Shown: positions 1 through 8,457 of the stretch, one piece after another
How positions within the stretch are numbered: the stretch's first letter is position 1
Layout of the letters: the number at the start of each line of letters is the position of its first letter
Source of the DNA: Bradyrhizobium sp. SRS-191
Lineage (GTDB): Bacteria; Pseudomonadota; Alphaproteobacteria; Rhizobiales; Xanthobacteraceae
Length of the DNA stretch: 64,000 bases
Assembly: GCF_024586915.1 (NCBI RefSeq)
Contig: NZ_JANBVS010000003.1
Span: 248,001-312,000 of the forward strand
Direction: 5' to 3'
Translations under genes and position numbers: made by a program
Notes under the pieces: generated by a model
Database searches by the model: none
Seen by the model: the letters and a program-made list of their open reading frames with translations, nothing else
What the model was told of the DNA's origin: nothing

Positions 1-756
1 CACGGGCATGCCGACCTTGTCGCCAAAGCGCGCTCGCAGCACCGAGCGGAGATCGCCGATGGCGTCGGCCAGGCCGAGCGTCACGGCGGTCTCGCCGGCC
101 CAGTACTCGCCGGTGAACAGCAAATCGTCGGCGCCCTTGAGCTTCGTGGTGCGGCTCTCCTTGACCAGCGAGATGAACAGCGCGTGGATCTCGCGCTGGA
201 TCTTCTTCAGCCGCGCCACGTCATCAGGATTTTCGGGAAGGAACGGATCGAGCATCGCCTTGTGCTCGCCGGCCGTGTACAGCCGCCGCTCGACGCCGAT
301 CTTCTTGATCAGGTCCTGCAATCCGAACGACCCGCCGACGACGCCGATCGAGCCGACGATCGAGGACGGATCGCAGAAGATTTCGTCGCCCGCGCAGGCG
401 ATCATATAGCCGCCGGACGCCGCGACGTCCTCGACGAACACCAGCACGGGAAGCTTCTTCTCCGCGGCGAGCTGGCGGATGCGCAGATAGATCTGGCGCG
501 ACTGCACCGGCGAGCCGCCGGGCGAATTGATCACCAGCGCCACCGCCTTGGCGTTGCGCATCGAGAAGGCGCGCTCCAGCATCTTGGCGACACCGGCCAG
601 CGTCAGCCCCGGACGCAGCGGCGTCACCGCACCGATCACCCCGGAGAGGCGGACGACGGGCACCACCGGCGCGCCGCGCAGCCGCGCGGGCAGCAGCGCT
701 TTCAACCGATCAAAAGGCCCCGCTGCATCGCTGGGTTGTGTCAAATTGTCCACCAT
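1..756 (-). CDS. S49 family serine peptidase (SppA/SohB type), 3' end outside window
   Basis: Single-domain signal-peptide-peptidase-like protease of the S49 (SppA/SohB) family; 252 codons are visible and the C-terminus lies beyond the left edge. The fold signature NSPGGS is at about residues 77-82. The probable catalytic Ser114 sits in AASGGY and the general-base Lys166 in GEHKAM; the spacing of 52 residues matches single-domain SppA enzymes (known for the family). No N-terminal membrane segment is evident, so it may be cytoplasmic or peripheral. The ATG at 756 is preceded by GAGGTAACAG, a good ribosome site. The family role is degradation of peptides and protein fragments near the membrane; the substrate here is unknown. 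Confidence 0.9.
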   Translation of the reverse strand, partial: MVDNLTQPSDAAGPFDRLKALLPARLRGAPVVPVVRLSGVIGAVTPLRPGLTLAGVAKMLERAFSMRNAKAVALVINSPGGSPVQSRQIYLRIRQLAAEKKLPVLVFVEDVAASGGYMIACAGDEIFCDPSSIVGSIGVVGGSFGLQDLIKKIGVERRLYTAGEHKAMLDPFLPENPDDVARLKKIQREIHALFISLVKESRTTKLKGADDLLFTGEYWAGETAVTLGLADAIGDLRSVLRARFGDKVGMPV

Positions 757-878
757 CCTGTTACCTCGGATTAACCACTTTTTATCCCGCCGCTGCCATT
801 CAAAGGGCTGGAACAAGCCTTGCAATAGCTGGGGCAATTGCACGGCTGATCAAGTTGCAGAGTGCGGCGGAGGAATTC

Positions 879-977
879 ATGAAGGTCTATCTGTTGATGC
901 TGCTGATCGGTACTCTCTTGACGGCGATCCGTTTCACGTCGGTAACAGAACGCCGCTCCGAGGCGCAGACACAATAA
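879..977 (+). CDS. Small 32-residue single-pass membrane peptide
   Basis: A short reading frame starts at an ATG six bases after a strong GGAGG ribosome site. The product has a hydrophobic N-terminal segment (residues about 3-17, YLLMLLIGTLLTAI) and a charged polar tail ending in ERRSEAQTQ. An in-frame upstream extension is possible but less likely, because the Shine-Dalgarno sequence sits before this ATG. It lies between the divergent S49 peptidase gene and the convergent methyltransferase gene. The function is unknown. The call rests on ribosome site and composition only. Confidence 0.5.
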   Translation: MKVYLLMLLIGTLLTAIRFTSVTERRSEAQTQ

Positions 978-998
978 CGCCGGATCCCGACCAACCGT

Positions 999-1760
999 TC
1001 AGGGGGCGGCCAGAGCCAACGCCCCCTGCCCCTTCAGCACACGCGACACCTCTTCATTCGGCACGCCTGCCGCTTCATTCAGCACCACCCCCGGCAGGAT
1101 CTGGGTCGGCGCCCGCCCTCCCTTAACGGCCCGCACCAGAATGCGGATTGCTGGCTTTCCAGCCTGCCCATGCACCGGCTGCAGCGCCAGGCTGCCGAAG
1201 CCGCGCGCCAGGGCCGCCAGCACCTCGCTCAAGCCATCGGCCCGCCAGATCAACGTCAACACACCCCCGGATTTCAGCATCCGGCGGCCGGCATGCGTCC
1301 ACAGCTCGAGCGTGGTCGTCGTCGCCATGTGGGCATTGGCGCGCGCCTGATCGGGCGAGGCGCGGTGACGCGCGGCATCATGGAACGGCGGGTTCATCAG
1401 CACGACATCGACGCTGTCGGGTCCGAGGCCGGCTGCAACAAACGCAGCAGCATCGGCGGCGATATCCAGCACGGCCACGTCGGCCTGCAGCTCATTGTCA
1501 CGCGCATTGGCGCGGGCCAGCTCCGCCAGATGCGGCTCCCGCTCCACCAGCACCAGCGCGATGCCGTCGACACGCCGCGCCAGCGCCAGGCCTGCGGTGC
1601 CGACACCCGCGCCGAGATCGACCACGCGATCACCCGGCCGCGCAGCGGTCGCCGCTGCCAGCAGGACCGCGTCATGGCCGGCGCGATGGCCCGAGGTCGG
1701 CTGGCGCAGCCGCAGGCGGCCGCCGAGCACCGTGTCCTCGGAGATGGCCGCCTCACTCAT
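999..1760 (-). CDS. tRNA1(Val) adenine N6-methyltransferase-like protein (COG4123)
   Basis: Class I SAM-dependent methyltransferase of 253 aa. The SAM-binding motif VVDLGAGVGTAGLALARR lies near residue 48, followed by the amino-methyltransferase motif NPPF. NPPF marks enzymes that methylate an exocyclic adenine or glutamine nitrogen and fits the TrmN6/YfiC group, which modifies A37 of tRNA-Val. The chosen ATG overlaps the last 8 bases of the upstream DUF2007 gene, so the two are probably translationally coupled. An in-frame upstream extension is present but would overlap DUF2007 further. The exact tRNA substrate is inferred from the family, not shown. Confidence 0.8.
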   Translation of the reverse strand: MSEAAISEDTVLGGRLRLRQPTSGHRAGHDAVLLAAATAARPGDRVVDLGAGVGTAGLALARRVDGIALVLVEREPHLAELARANARDNELQADVAVLDIAADAAAFVAAGLGPDSVDVVLMNPPFHDAARHRASPDQARANAHMATTTTLELWTHAGRRMLKSGGVLTLIWRADGLSEVLAALARGFGSLALQPVHGQAGKPAIRILVRAVKGGRAPTQILPGVVLNEAAGVPNEEVSRVLKGQGALALAAP

Positions 1761-1980
1761 CGGGGCGGAGTTCGTGCGCCAGCCCGGCGTCGGTGAGCAG
1801 CCGCCGGGCCTGGAGATTGTCGTCCTCATGCACGAGGATCCGGCGCGGCAGGATGCCGAGTGAGCCCTCTATGATGCTCATGTTCTGGTCGAGCACGAGG
1901 TGATGGATGTCGGCGCCGTCGAGCAGCGCCCCGATTGCCGAAACCAGCACGATGTCGTTGGTCCGAACCAATTCCTTCAA
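1753..1980 (-). CDS. DUF2007 family small protein
   Basis: A 75-aa protein resembling the DUF2007 'putative signal transducing protein' family: MKELVRTND at the start, then a hydrophobic strand, a GADIHHLVLDQN region and a basic/acidic C-terminal half. The family has a ferredoxin-like fold related to PII-like proteins and no established biochemical role. It shares an 8-base overlap with the methyltransferase gene downstream, suggesting an operon. It is divergent from the polyprenyl synthase gene, with about 146 bp between the two starts. Confidence 0.8.
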   Translation of the reverse strand: MKELVRTNDIVLVSAIGALLDGADIHHLVLDQNMSIIEGSLGILPRRILVHEDDNLQARRLLTDAGLAHELRPDE

Positions 1981-2126
1981 ACGTTATGTCTCCGTGCAGG
2001 CCAAGGCGGCGAGATCAGTCGGCGAGACCAGTCGATGCGGAGCGGGTCAAGGTTCCGTGTCCGCCCTTGCCGCCCGCGGCCGCAGTTTCTATTGTCGTTT
2101 CGAGCATAGCAAAATCGGAGACCAGC

Positions 2127-3137
2127 GTGGCGGTTATCGTACCTTTCGAAAGTCCATCGGGCGCCTCCATCGATGGGCTGGTCGGTCTGGTCGCGGCCGA
2201 CATGGAACGAGTCAACGCCACGATCCTGTCGCGCACCGGCTCGGACGTCACGATGATCCCGGAGGTCGCCAATCACCTGATCTCCTCAGGCGGCAAGCGG
2301 CTGCGGCCGATGCTGACTCTCGCGATGGCGCATCTCACCGAGTATGCCGGCGACGGCCACGTCAAGCTCGCCGCCGCCGTCGAGTTCATGCACACCGCAA
2401 CGCTGCTGCATGACGACGTGGTTGACGAAAGCGAAATGCGCCGCGGCAAATTGTCCGCGCGCATGCTGTGGGGCAACGAGGCCAGCGTGCTGGTCGGCGA
2501 CTTCCTGCTCGGGCAGGCGTTCCGCATGATGGTCGAGGTCGGCTCGCTGCGCGCGCTCGACATCCTCTCCGCGGCCGCCGCCACCATCGCCGAAGGCGAG
2601 GTGATGCAGCTCGCCGCCGCCAAGAACACCGCGACCACCGAGGACGAATATCTCGCCGTGATCCGCGGCAAGACTGCCGAGCTGTTCGCCGCCGCCTGCG
2701 AGGTCGGCCCGGTGCTCGCCGATCGCCCCAAAGCCGAGCAGACCGCGTCGCGCTCGTTCGGCATGAATCTCGGCATCGCCTTCCAGCTCGTCGACGACGT
2801 GCTCGATTATGGCGGCAAGGCCGCCAAGCTCGGCAAGAATGTCGGCGACGATTTCCGCGAGGGCAAGATCACCCTGCCCGTCGTGCTCGCCTTCCGCCGC
2901 GGCAGCGACAGCGAGCGCGCGTTCTGGATCAAGTCGCTGGAGCGCGGCGAGATCGACGACAGCGACCTCGACCACGCCATCGGCCTGATGAACAAGCACC
3001 GCGCCTTGGAAGACACGATCAGCCGCGCGCATCATTACGGCGCGATGGCGGTGGATGCGCTGGCGCTGTTTCCGGGATCGCCGATGAAGACGGCATTGGA
3101 GCAGGTCGTGGCGTTCTGCCTGGCGCGGTCGCATTAG
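2127..3137 (+). CDS. ispB: Octaprenyl/polyprenyl diphosphate synthase (quinone side chain)
   Basis: Trans-long-chain prenyltransferase of 336 aa. It condenses isopentenyl diphosphate units onto an allylic primer to make the ubiquinone side chain. Family motifs are present: GGKRLRP, the first aspartate-rich motif in LLHDDVVDES, GKT, and the second aspartate motif in QLVDDVLDYGG. The GTG start is chosen because GGAG precedes it and family proteins begin near AVIVPFE; the frame is open 64 codons further upstream, but that stretch looks like read-through of the intergenic region. Final chain length (eight or ten units) cannot be read from sequence. It converges on ispE across a long palindrome. 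Confidence 0.93.
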   Translation: MAVIVPFESPSGASIDGLVGLVAADMERVNATILSRTGSDVTMIPEVANHLISSGGKRLRPMLTLAMAHLTEYAGDGHVKLAAAVEFMHTATLLHDDVVDESEMRRGKLSARMLWGNEASVLVGDFLLGQAFRMMVEVGSLRALDILSAAAATIAEGEVMQLAAAKNTATTEDEYLAVIRGKTAELFAAACEVGPVLADRPKAEQTASRSFGMNLGIAFQLVDDVLDYGGKAAKLGKNVGDDFREGKITLPVVLAFRRGSDSERAFWIKSLERGEIDDSDLDHAIGLMNKHRALEDTISRAHHYGAMAVDALALFPGSPMKTALEQVVAFCLARSH

Positions 3138-3194
3138 TTAGCGGTCGTACGCCTGCCCCACTGACGCTGTCATGCGCACGCGGTGCCGGTGAAT

Positions 3195-3357
3195 GCGCCC
3201 TCGCCCCTTGTGGGAGAGGGCAAGTAGGACAGATCAGCAAGCTCGGTTGGGTGAGGGGTTTCTCTCCGCGAACACCGAGCTTGCGGAAACATACCCCTCA
3301 CCCAACCGAGCTTGCTGATCTGTCCTACTTGCCCTCTCCCGCAAGGGGCGAGGGCGC
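3195..3357. repeat. 163-bp near-perfect palindrome, dispersed repeat family (copy 1)
   Basis: Two 65-base arms (3195-3259 and 3293-3357) are inverted copies with a single mismatch, around a 33-base loop. The element fills the space between the convergent ispB and ispE genes. A second copy with the same arm length lies at 50925-51085. Outer ends (GCGCCCTCGCCCCTTG) and part of the loop (TCTCTCCGCGA, GGAAACAT) are shared between copies. It probably forms a stable hairpin in RNA from either direction and could end transcription of both genes. Confidence 0.9.
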
Positions 3358-3387
3358 TGTATTCAGCAGTCGTTTCGCGGCGATTAG

Positions 3388-4290
3388 TTAGCTCAGCGTG
3401 CCCGCATGCACCCACCATTCGCGGTGCGCAGCTGCGATTGCGGCGCCCGCCGCCTTTGCATCCACGTCGCTGCCGTAGATCGCAAAGCACGTTGCTCCGG
3501 AGCCCGACATGCGCGCCAGCAGCACGCCGGCGCTCGCGCGCAGCGCATCGATCACGGTGCCGATGATCGGCTGCACTTTCAGCGCCGGCGGCTCGAGATC
3601 GTTCTTCACCTGGCTCAGCACGTCGACCCAATCGCCGATCGACGCGCCAGCTTTCGGCCAAGCCGGCGCGGTGAGCACATCGGCCACACCGACCAAGAGA
3701 TCACCCGGCTTCAGCCCGAGCGCCTGGAATACATCCTTGGTCGCGACCGGCACGCGCGGATTGATCATCACGCAAGGCAGGACCGGCAGCGCCAGCGGCT
3801 GCAAGTTCTCGCCGACGCCGGTCATCGTGCAGGCGCGCGAGGGCACGCAGACCGGGACGTCGGCGCCGGTCTTCAGCGCCACCGCCTGCAGGCGCGGATC
3901 ATCCAGCGACAGCCCGTTCAGCTTGGCCAGCAGCCGCAGTGCCGCGGCCGCATCCGCCGAGCCGCCGCCGATGCCGGCTGCAACCGGCAGCACCTTCTTA
4001 AGCGTGAAGGCGCCGAGCTTCAGGCCGGGAACGGCCTCGGCGAGCAGGCGCGCGGCCTTGAGGACGAGGTTGTCGAAGGTGTCGCCACAGGCGTCCGCCA
4101 GCGGCCCGGTCGTGGTCAGCGTCAGCTCCGGCCCGGGCAGCAGCGTCAGCTGATCGGCGCAGTCGGCAAACGCAACGACGCTTTCGAGATCATGATAGCC
4201 GTCGACGCGGCGGCCGACGACCCGCAGCGTCAGATTGACCTTGGCGCGGCCCTGCTCCTGCAGCGCGCCGGTGACCGTGGACGCCAACAT
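3388..4290 (-). CDS. ispE: 4-diphosphocytidyl-2-C-methyl-D-erythritol kinase
   Basis: GHMP-family kinase of 300 aa in the MEP isoprenoid pathway. It phosphorylates the 2-hydroxyl of CDP-methylerythritol using ATP. The N-terminal motif AKVNLTLRVVGRRVDGYHDL carries the conserved lysine at about residue 17. The glycine-rich ATP loop is PVAAGIGGGSADAAA, and the Asp in GADVPVC matches the catalytic base. A C-terminal SGSGATCFA loop is also typical. The frame is open 109 codons upstream, but that part lacks family similarity; the ATG just before the AKVN motif is preferred, though its ribosome site is weak. It shares the isoprenoid theme with ispB across the palindrome. Confidence 0.93.
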   Translation of the reverse strand: MLASTVTGALQEQGRAKVNLTLRVVGRRVDGYHDLESVVAFADCADQLTLLPGPELTLTTTGPLADACGDTFDNLVLKAARLLAEAVPGLKLGAFTLKKVLPVAAGIGGGSADAAAALRLLAKLNGLSLDDPRLQAVALKTGADVPVCVPSRACTMTGVGENLQPLALPVLPCVMINPRVPVATKDVFQALGLKPGDLLVGVADVLTAPAWPKAGASIGDWVDVLSQVKNDLEPPALKVQPIIGTVIDALRASAGVLLARMSGSGATCFAIYGSDVDAKAAGAAIAAAHREWWVHAGTLS

Positions 4291-4397
4291 CGGCGCAATG
4301 CCCCCAAGCTCTCGAGGTGGCGGAGATCCGGCAACGCTGTCAGCCCGGAGCCGAAGCGCACGTGACCGGCGCCACCACACCTTCATCAAAATCAATC

Positions 4398-4425
4398 CGG
4401 GCTCCCCGGCAAGCCGAGGAGCCCG
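4398..4425 (-). terminator. Possible hairpin terminator after the TPR gene
   Basis: An inverted repeat with stem CGGGCTCC/GGAGCCCG lies 29 bases past the stop of the minus-strand TPR gene. On that strand it is followed by GATTGATTTT, a weak T-run. It would separate the TPR gene from ispE, which would then use its own promoter. Confidence 0.5.
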
Positions 4426-4454
4426 TGATGGCTCTAAATCGTGATCGGTAAGAC

Positions 4455-6251
4455 CTAACCGCCCTTGCCGTCGTCCTTCTTGGCGTCGGACGGCGTGTCC
4501 TTGGTGTCGGCGCTGGCGGCGGCCGGCGCCGGATCGTCGGTCAGGCCGTTCTGGATCTTGGCCTCGATCTTCGGCAGCTCCTCGGCTTCCGGCTTCAGGT
4601 CGCGGGCATGGGCCCACTGGAACTTCGCTTCAAGCTTGCGGCCGATCTTCCAATAGGCGTCGCCGAGATGGTCGTTGATGGTCGGATCCTCGGGCTTCAG
4701 ATCGATCGCGCGCTCGAGATTCTTCACCGCCTCTTCGTAGTTGCCGATGCGGAAATAGGCCCAGCCGAGCGAGTCGACGATGTAGCCGTCGTCGGGCCGC
4801 TGCTCGACGGCGCGCTTGATCATCTTCATGCCTTCGTCGAGATTGACGCCCTGGTCGATCCAGGAATAGCCGAGATAGTTCAGCACGTGCGGCTGGTCGG
4901 GCTGCAGCTCGAGCGCCTTGCGCATGTCGGCCTCGGCCTTCGGCCACTGCTTGGAGCGCTCCAGGCAGATGCCGCGATAGTAGTAATAGACGCTGTTGGC
5001 CTTGTCGTTGTTGGCGGGGAGCGAATCCACGCCGAGCGAATAGGTCTTGGCGCAATCGGCGAACTTCTTGCGGCCGCGCTCGATATTGCCGAGCGCCATG
5101 ATGGCTTCGAGATCCTTCGGATCCTGCGCGATCACGTCCTTGAGGATCTTGATCGCATCGTCGCTGCGGTCGGCGCTGTCGAGGTCGGTCGCGAGCTGGA
5201 TCTGCGCATTGCGCTTCAGCGGCGAGCTCGCCGGCACCCGCTCATAGACCTTGATCGCCATCTGCGGCTTCTTCACCGTCTCGTAGAGATCGGCGAGCGA
5301 CAGCAGCGCCAACGGATGGTTCGGCTGCAAATGCAGCGCGAGCTGCAGATAGACCAGCGCGAGGTCCTCGCCGCCGCGGCGGCTCAGGGTGGCGCCGATG
5401 CCGTACAGCGCCTCGGCGGCGCCGGCCTGCGGCGAGTCCACCAGCGGCGGCATCTTCTTGCCGGCCTTGGTGTCGCGCAGGCCTTCCTGCACCAGCGGAT
5501 GGCGCGCGAGCTTCTTGTCGAACGCCTCATAGATCGCGGTCGCGGACGCCGCATCCTTGTTGCGCGACAGCCAGTGCGCATAGGCCTCGGTGATGCGCAG
5601 CATCGAATCGTCGAGCTTGTAGGCGCGCTCGAAGCGGACGCCGGCTTCCTTCTCCTTGCCGGCGAGCTCCAGGATCATGCCGGCATGGAGGTCCTTGAAC
5701 AGCGGATACCATTCCGGGCCGGTCAGCTTGTCGATGGTCGCGACCGCGCCCTTCGAATCGCCCGCGCCTGCCGTGGCCCAGGCCGACAGCAGCGTGGCGA
5801 CGAGATCGGTGATCGGGCCGCGGACCGACTGATTGATGTTGTTCTGTGCGGCGGCGTATTTCTTCTGCTTGATGTCCTGCACGCCCATCACGAGGCGGGC
5901 GATGCGGTTGGACTTGTCGACCGTGAGCACACGTTCGGCGAGCTTGACGGCTTCGTCGATGTCGCCGTCCGCAACCGAGGAGATGAAGGCGCGGTCGAGC
6001 AGTTCGTTGTTCTTCGGATCGCTGCGCAGCGCCGAGCGGTAAAACGCGGCGGCCGAGGCCGCATCACGCTCCACGCTGGCGTGGCGGGCCGCGAGATAGC
6101 TGCCCGAGGTGGTGAGCGACTTCAGATCGACGCTGCTCGGAAACTTGGCGGCGGTGTCAGCCGGATGATCCGGCGTCTGGGCCAGGACGGCACCGGGGAG
6201 CAGCAAGGCGGCAATAGCAATGGCGGTCCAGCGATTGCGAATGGATAACAT
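4455..6251 (-). CDS. Secreted tetratricopeptide-repeat protein
   Basis: A 598-aa protein with a signal peptide (MLSIRNRWTA then a hydrophobic core ending in AVLA, cleavage before QTPD), followed by many TPR-type helical repeats. Clear repeats include NHPLALLSLADLYE, DLEAIMALGNIERG, QPHVLNYLGYSWID, DGYIVDSLGWAYFR and DPTINDHLGDAYWK. The C-terminal tail is rich in Ala, Asp and Lys. It resembles alphaproteobacterial periplasmic or outer-membrane TPR scaffolds; no catalytic domain is visible. The ATG before the signal peptide is chosen although the frame is open 75 codons upstream. The partner proteins are unknown. Confidence 0.88.
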   Translation of the reverse strand: MLSIRNRWTAIAIAALLLPGAVLAQTPDHPADTAAKFPSSVDLKSLTTSGSYLAARHASVERDAASAAAFYRSALRSDPKNNELLDRAFISSVADGDIDEAVKLAERVLTVDKSNRIARLVMGVQDIKQKKYAAAQNNINQSVRGPITDLVATLLSAWATAGAGDSKGAVATIDKLTGPEWYPLFKDLHAGMILELAGKEKEAGVRFERAYKLDDSMLRITEAYAHWLSRNKDAASATAIYEAFDKKLARHPLVQEGLRDTKAGKKMPPLVDSPQAGAAEALYGIGATLSRRGGEDLALVYLQLALHLQPNHPLALLSLADLYETVKKPQMAIKVYERVPASSPLKRNAQIQLATDLDSADRSDDAIKILKDVIAQDPKDLEAIMALGNIERGRKKFADCAKTYSLGVDSLPANNDKANSVYYYYRGICLERSKQWPKAEADMRKALELQPDQPHVLNYLGYSWIDQGVNLDEGMKMIKRAVEQRPDDGYIVDSLGWAYFRIGNYEEAVKNLERAIDLKPEDPTINDHLGDAYWKIGRKLEAKFQWAHARDLKPEAEELPKIEAKIQNGLTDDPAPAAASADTKDTPSDAKKDDGKGG

Positions 6252-6494
6252 CACGGTGCGCTCTGGTTGTTGGATATGGATTGGTCGTATCGGACACGAA
6301 CCCGGTCGGCCGCTCGTCAAGGCGCCGACAATGCCGCGTTTGGCGGCCAACCGCAAGGATTTGCAGGATATTCGGGTCAGCCGGGAGCCCCTTTGGCCAA
6401 GGTCTCCTGCGACAAACCGCGCCAAGATGGCCGTATCGTGGCCGGCTGCCCCCGCCGGGGCAGTCGGCTCACGCAAACGTGCGTTAACGCGCGA

Positions 6495-8153
6495 TTACAT
6501 CGCTTCGTAGTTCGGGCCGCCGCCGCCTTCCGGAGGAACCCAGGTGATGTTGCCGTTGGGGTCCTTGACGTCGCAGGTCTTGCAGTGGACGCAGTTCTGC
6601 GCGTTGATCACGAAGCGCGGGCTCGCACCGTCCTCGACCCACTCGTACACGCCGGCCGGGCAATAGCGGTTCGACGGGCCGGCATAGACGTCGTGCTCGG
6701 AGCTCTTCTGCAGCGCCATGTCGGCAACCTTCAGATGCACCGGCTGGTCCTCCTCATGATTGGTGTTCGACAGGAACACCGAGGACAGCTTGTCGAAGGT
6801 CAGCTTGCCGTCCGGCTTCATCGCCGGCTTCGGCTGGTGCGCCTTGGCGGGATCGAGCGTGGCGCGGTCCGGCTTGGCGTGCGACTGGGTGCCGAACAGC
6901 GAGAAGCCGAGCGTGTTGCACCACATGTCGAAGCCGCCGAGGACGACGCCGAGCACGGTGCCGAACTTCGACCAGAGCGGCTTGACGTTGCGGACCTTGA
7001 ACAGGTCCTCGCCGACCGGCGAGCCGCGCCAGGCGTTCTCGTAAGTCACGAGCTCATCATTGGTCCGGCCCGCGGCGAGCGCGGCGTTGACGTGCTCGGC
7101 GGCGAGCATCGCACTGCCCATCGCATTGTGCACGCCCTTGATGCGCGGCACGTTGACGAAGCCCGCCGCGCAGCCGATCAGCGCGCCACCGGCAAACGAC
7201 AGCCGCGGCACGGATTGATAGCCGCCCTCGGTGATGGCGCGCGCGCCATAGGCGAGCCGCTTGCCGCCTTCGAACACGCCGCGGATCGACGGATGCGTCT
7301 TGAAGCGCTGGAATTCCTCGAACGGCGACAGATACGGATCGTCGTAGTTCAAGTGAACGACGAAGCCGACCGCGACGAGATTGTCGTCGTAGTGATACAG
7401 GAACGAGCCACCGCCGGTCTTCATGTCGAGCGGCCAGCCGAACGAGTGCTGGATCAGGCCCTTCTGGTGCTTGGCGGGATCGATCTGCCAGACCTCCTTG
7501 AGGCCGATGCCGAACTTCGCCGGCTCGCTCTTGGCGTCGAGCGCGAATTTCGCGATCAGCTGCTTGGAGAGGCTGCCGCGCGCGCCTTCCGCGAACAGCG
7601 TGTACTTGCCGAGCAGCTCCATGCCGCGGGTGAAGGAGGCCTTCGGCTTGCCGTCCCGGCCGATGCCCATGTCGCCGGTGGCGATGCCGCGGACAGCACC
7701 CTGCTCATCGTAGAGCACCTCGGCCGCCGCGAAGCCCGGATAGATCTCGACGCCGAGCGCCTCGGCCTTGCGCGACAGCCAGCGACAGACATTGCCGAGC
7801 GAGCCGATGTAGCAGTGATGGTTGTCCATCAAAGGCGGCATCGCGAAGGCCGGCAGCGAGATCGCGCTGCTCTCGGTCATCCAGAAGAACTTGTCGACCT
7901 TGACCTGCGTCTTCAGCGGGCAGTCGTCGTCGGTGCGCCAATCCGGGATGAGCTTGTCGAGCGCGACCGGATCGATCACGGCGCCCGACAGGATATGCGC
8001 GCCGACCTCGGAGCCCTTCTCGACCACGACGACGTTGAGGTCGGCGTTGAGCTGTTTCAGCCGGATCGCAGCCGTCAGGCCCGACGGGCCCGCGCCGACG
8101 ATGACGACGTCGAACTCCATGGATTCGCGCTCGGGTAATTCTTCGGTGCTCAT
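6495..8153 (-). CDS. etfQO: Electron transfer flavoprotein-ubiquinone oxidoreductase
   Basis: ETF-QO (552 aa) passes electrons from reduced ETF, fed by acyl-CoA and amine dehydrogenases, into the quinone pool at the membrane. The FAD-binding motif VVIVGAGPSGLTAAIRLKQ is at about residues 15-33. The C-terminal 4Fe-4S cluster cysteines appear as YCPAGVYE and NCVHCKTCDVKDP. The middle carries family blocks such as GGGSFLYHY and AGGALIGCAAGF. The ATG is preceded by GAGAGAG. Length and motif order match complete family members. It is divergent from the uracil-DNA glycosylase gene. FixC is a related but shorter branch; the long C-terminal ferredoxin domain argues for ETF-QO. Confidence 0.95.
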   Translation of the reverse strand: MSTEELPERESMEFDVVIVGAGPSGLTAAIRLKQLNADLNVVVVEKGSEVGAHILSGAVIDPVALDKLIPDWRTDDDCPLKTQVKVDKFFWMTESSAISLPAFAMPPLMDNHHCYIGSLGNVCRWLSRKAEALGVEIYPGFAAAEVLYDEQGAVRGIATGDMGIGRDGKPKASFTRGMELLGKYTLFAEGARGSLSKQLIAKFALDAKSEPAKFGIGLKEVWQIDPAKHQKGLIQHSFGWPLDMKTGGGSFLYHYDDNLVAVGFVVHLNYDDPYLSPFEEFQRFKTHPSIRGVFEGGKRLAYGARAITEGGYQSVPRLSFAGGALIGCAAGFVNVPRIKGVHNAMGSAMLAAEHVNAALAAGRTNDELVTYENAWRGSPVGEDLFKVRNVKPLWSKFGTVLGVVLGGFDMWCNTLGFSLFGTQSHAKPDRATLDPAKAHQPKPAMKPDGKLTFDKLSSVFLSNTNHEEDQPVHLKVADMALQKSSEHDVYAGPSNRYCPAGVYEWVEDGASPRFVINAQNCVHCKTCDVKDPNGNITWVPPEGGGGPNYEAM

Positions 8154-8457
8154 CTCTCTCGATCTCAAGGCCCGGCTGATGCAGCTGGATGTGGCCCCTG
8201 CCGCCCCCCGGCGCAAGCAAAGGTCAAACCCGAGAGCTGCAATAGCGACAATGACTTAACTAGGGTTCCTCAAGGCGTTCGCGTTTCGCTGGAGGGTGAT
8301 CCTGGAGGGGAGCGAAGGCGGCCGCCGGAACACTAGGGCGTTCCGTCCCTTTTTTGGGTTATTCCAAGCTCTTGTTTCCGATTTTTCCGGGCAGGACAAC
8401 CACGTAAATGCATTCCGCCATGCGCCGGGACAGCGTAGACTGTCGCAGCGATCGATC
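8154..8457. other. Divergent intergenic region, etfQO / uracil-DNA glycosylase
   Basis: 304 bases between two divergent starts, so promoters for both genes must lie here. The part near 8340-8385 is locally T-rich and is the likeliest promoter area. No convincing paired -35/-10 boxes, hairpin or known riboswitch was recognised. Two GTTC words at 8265 and 8277 are separated by 8 bases, one more than the alphaproteobacterial LexA spacing. Confidence 0.5.

Noticed and set aside
3170..3661. Frame running through the 163-bp palindrome into ispE
   Set aside because: The first part is palindrome sequence; the rest is out of frame with ispE. No start or family support.
6267..8138. A long plus-strand frame opposite etfQO
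   Set aside because: It is antisense to a gene with complete ETF-QO motifs and codes for a His/Arg/Asp-rich low-complexity peptide.
8265..8280. Two GTTC words before the uracil-DNA glycosylase gene as a LexA box
   Set aside because: The spacing is 8 bases, while the alphaproteobacterial box has 7. No second half supports it.
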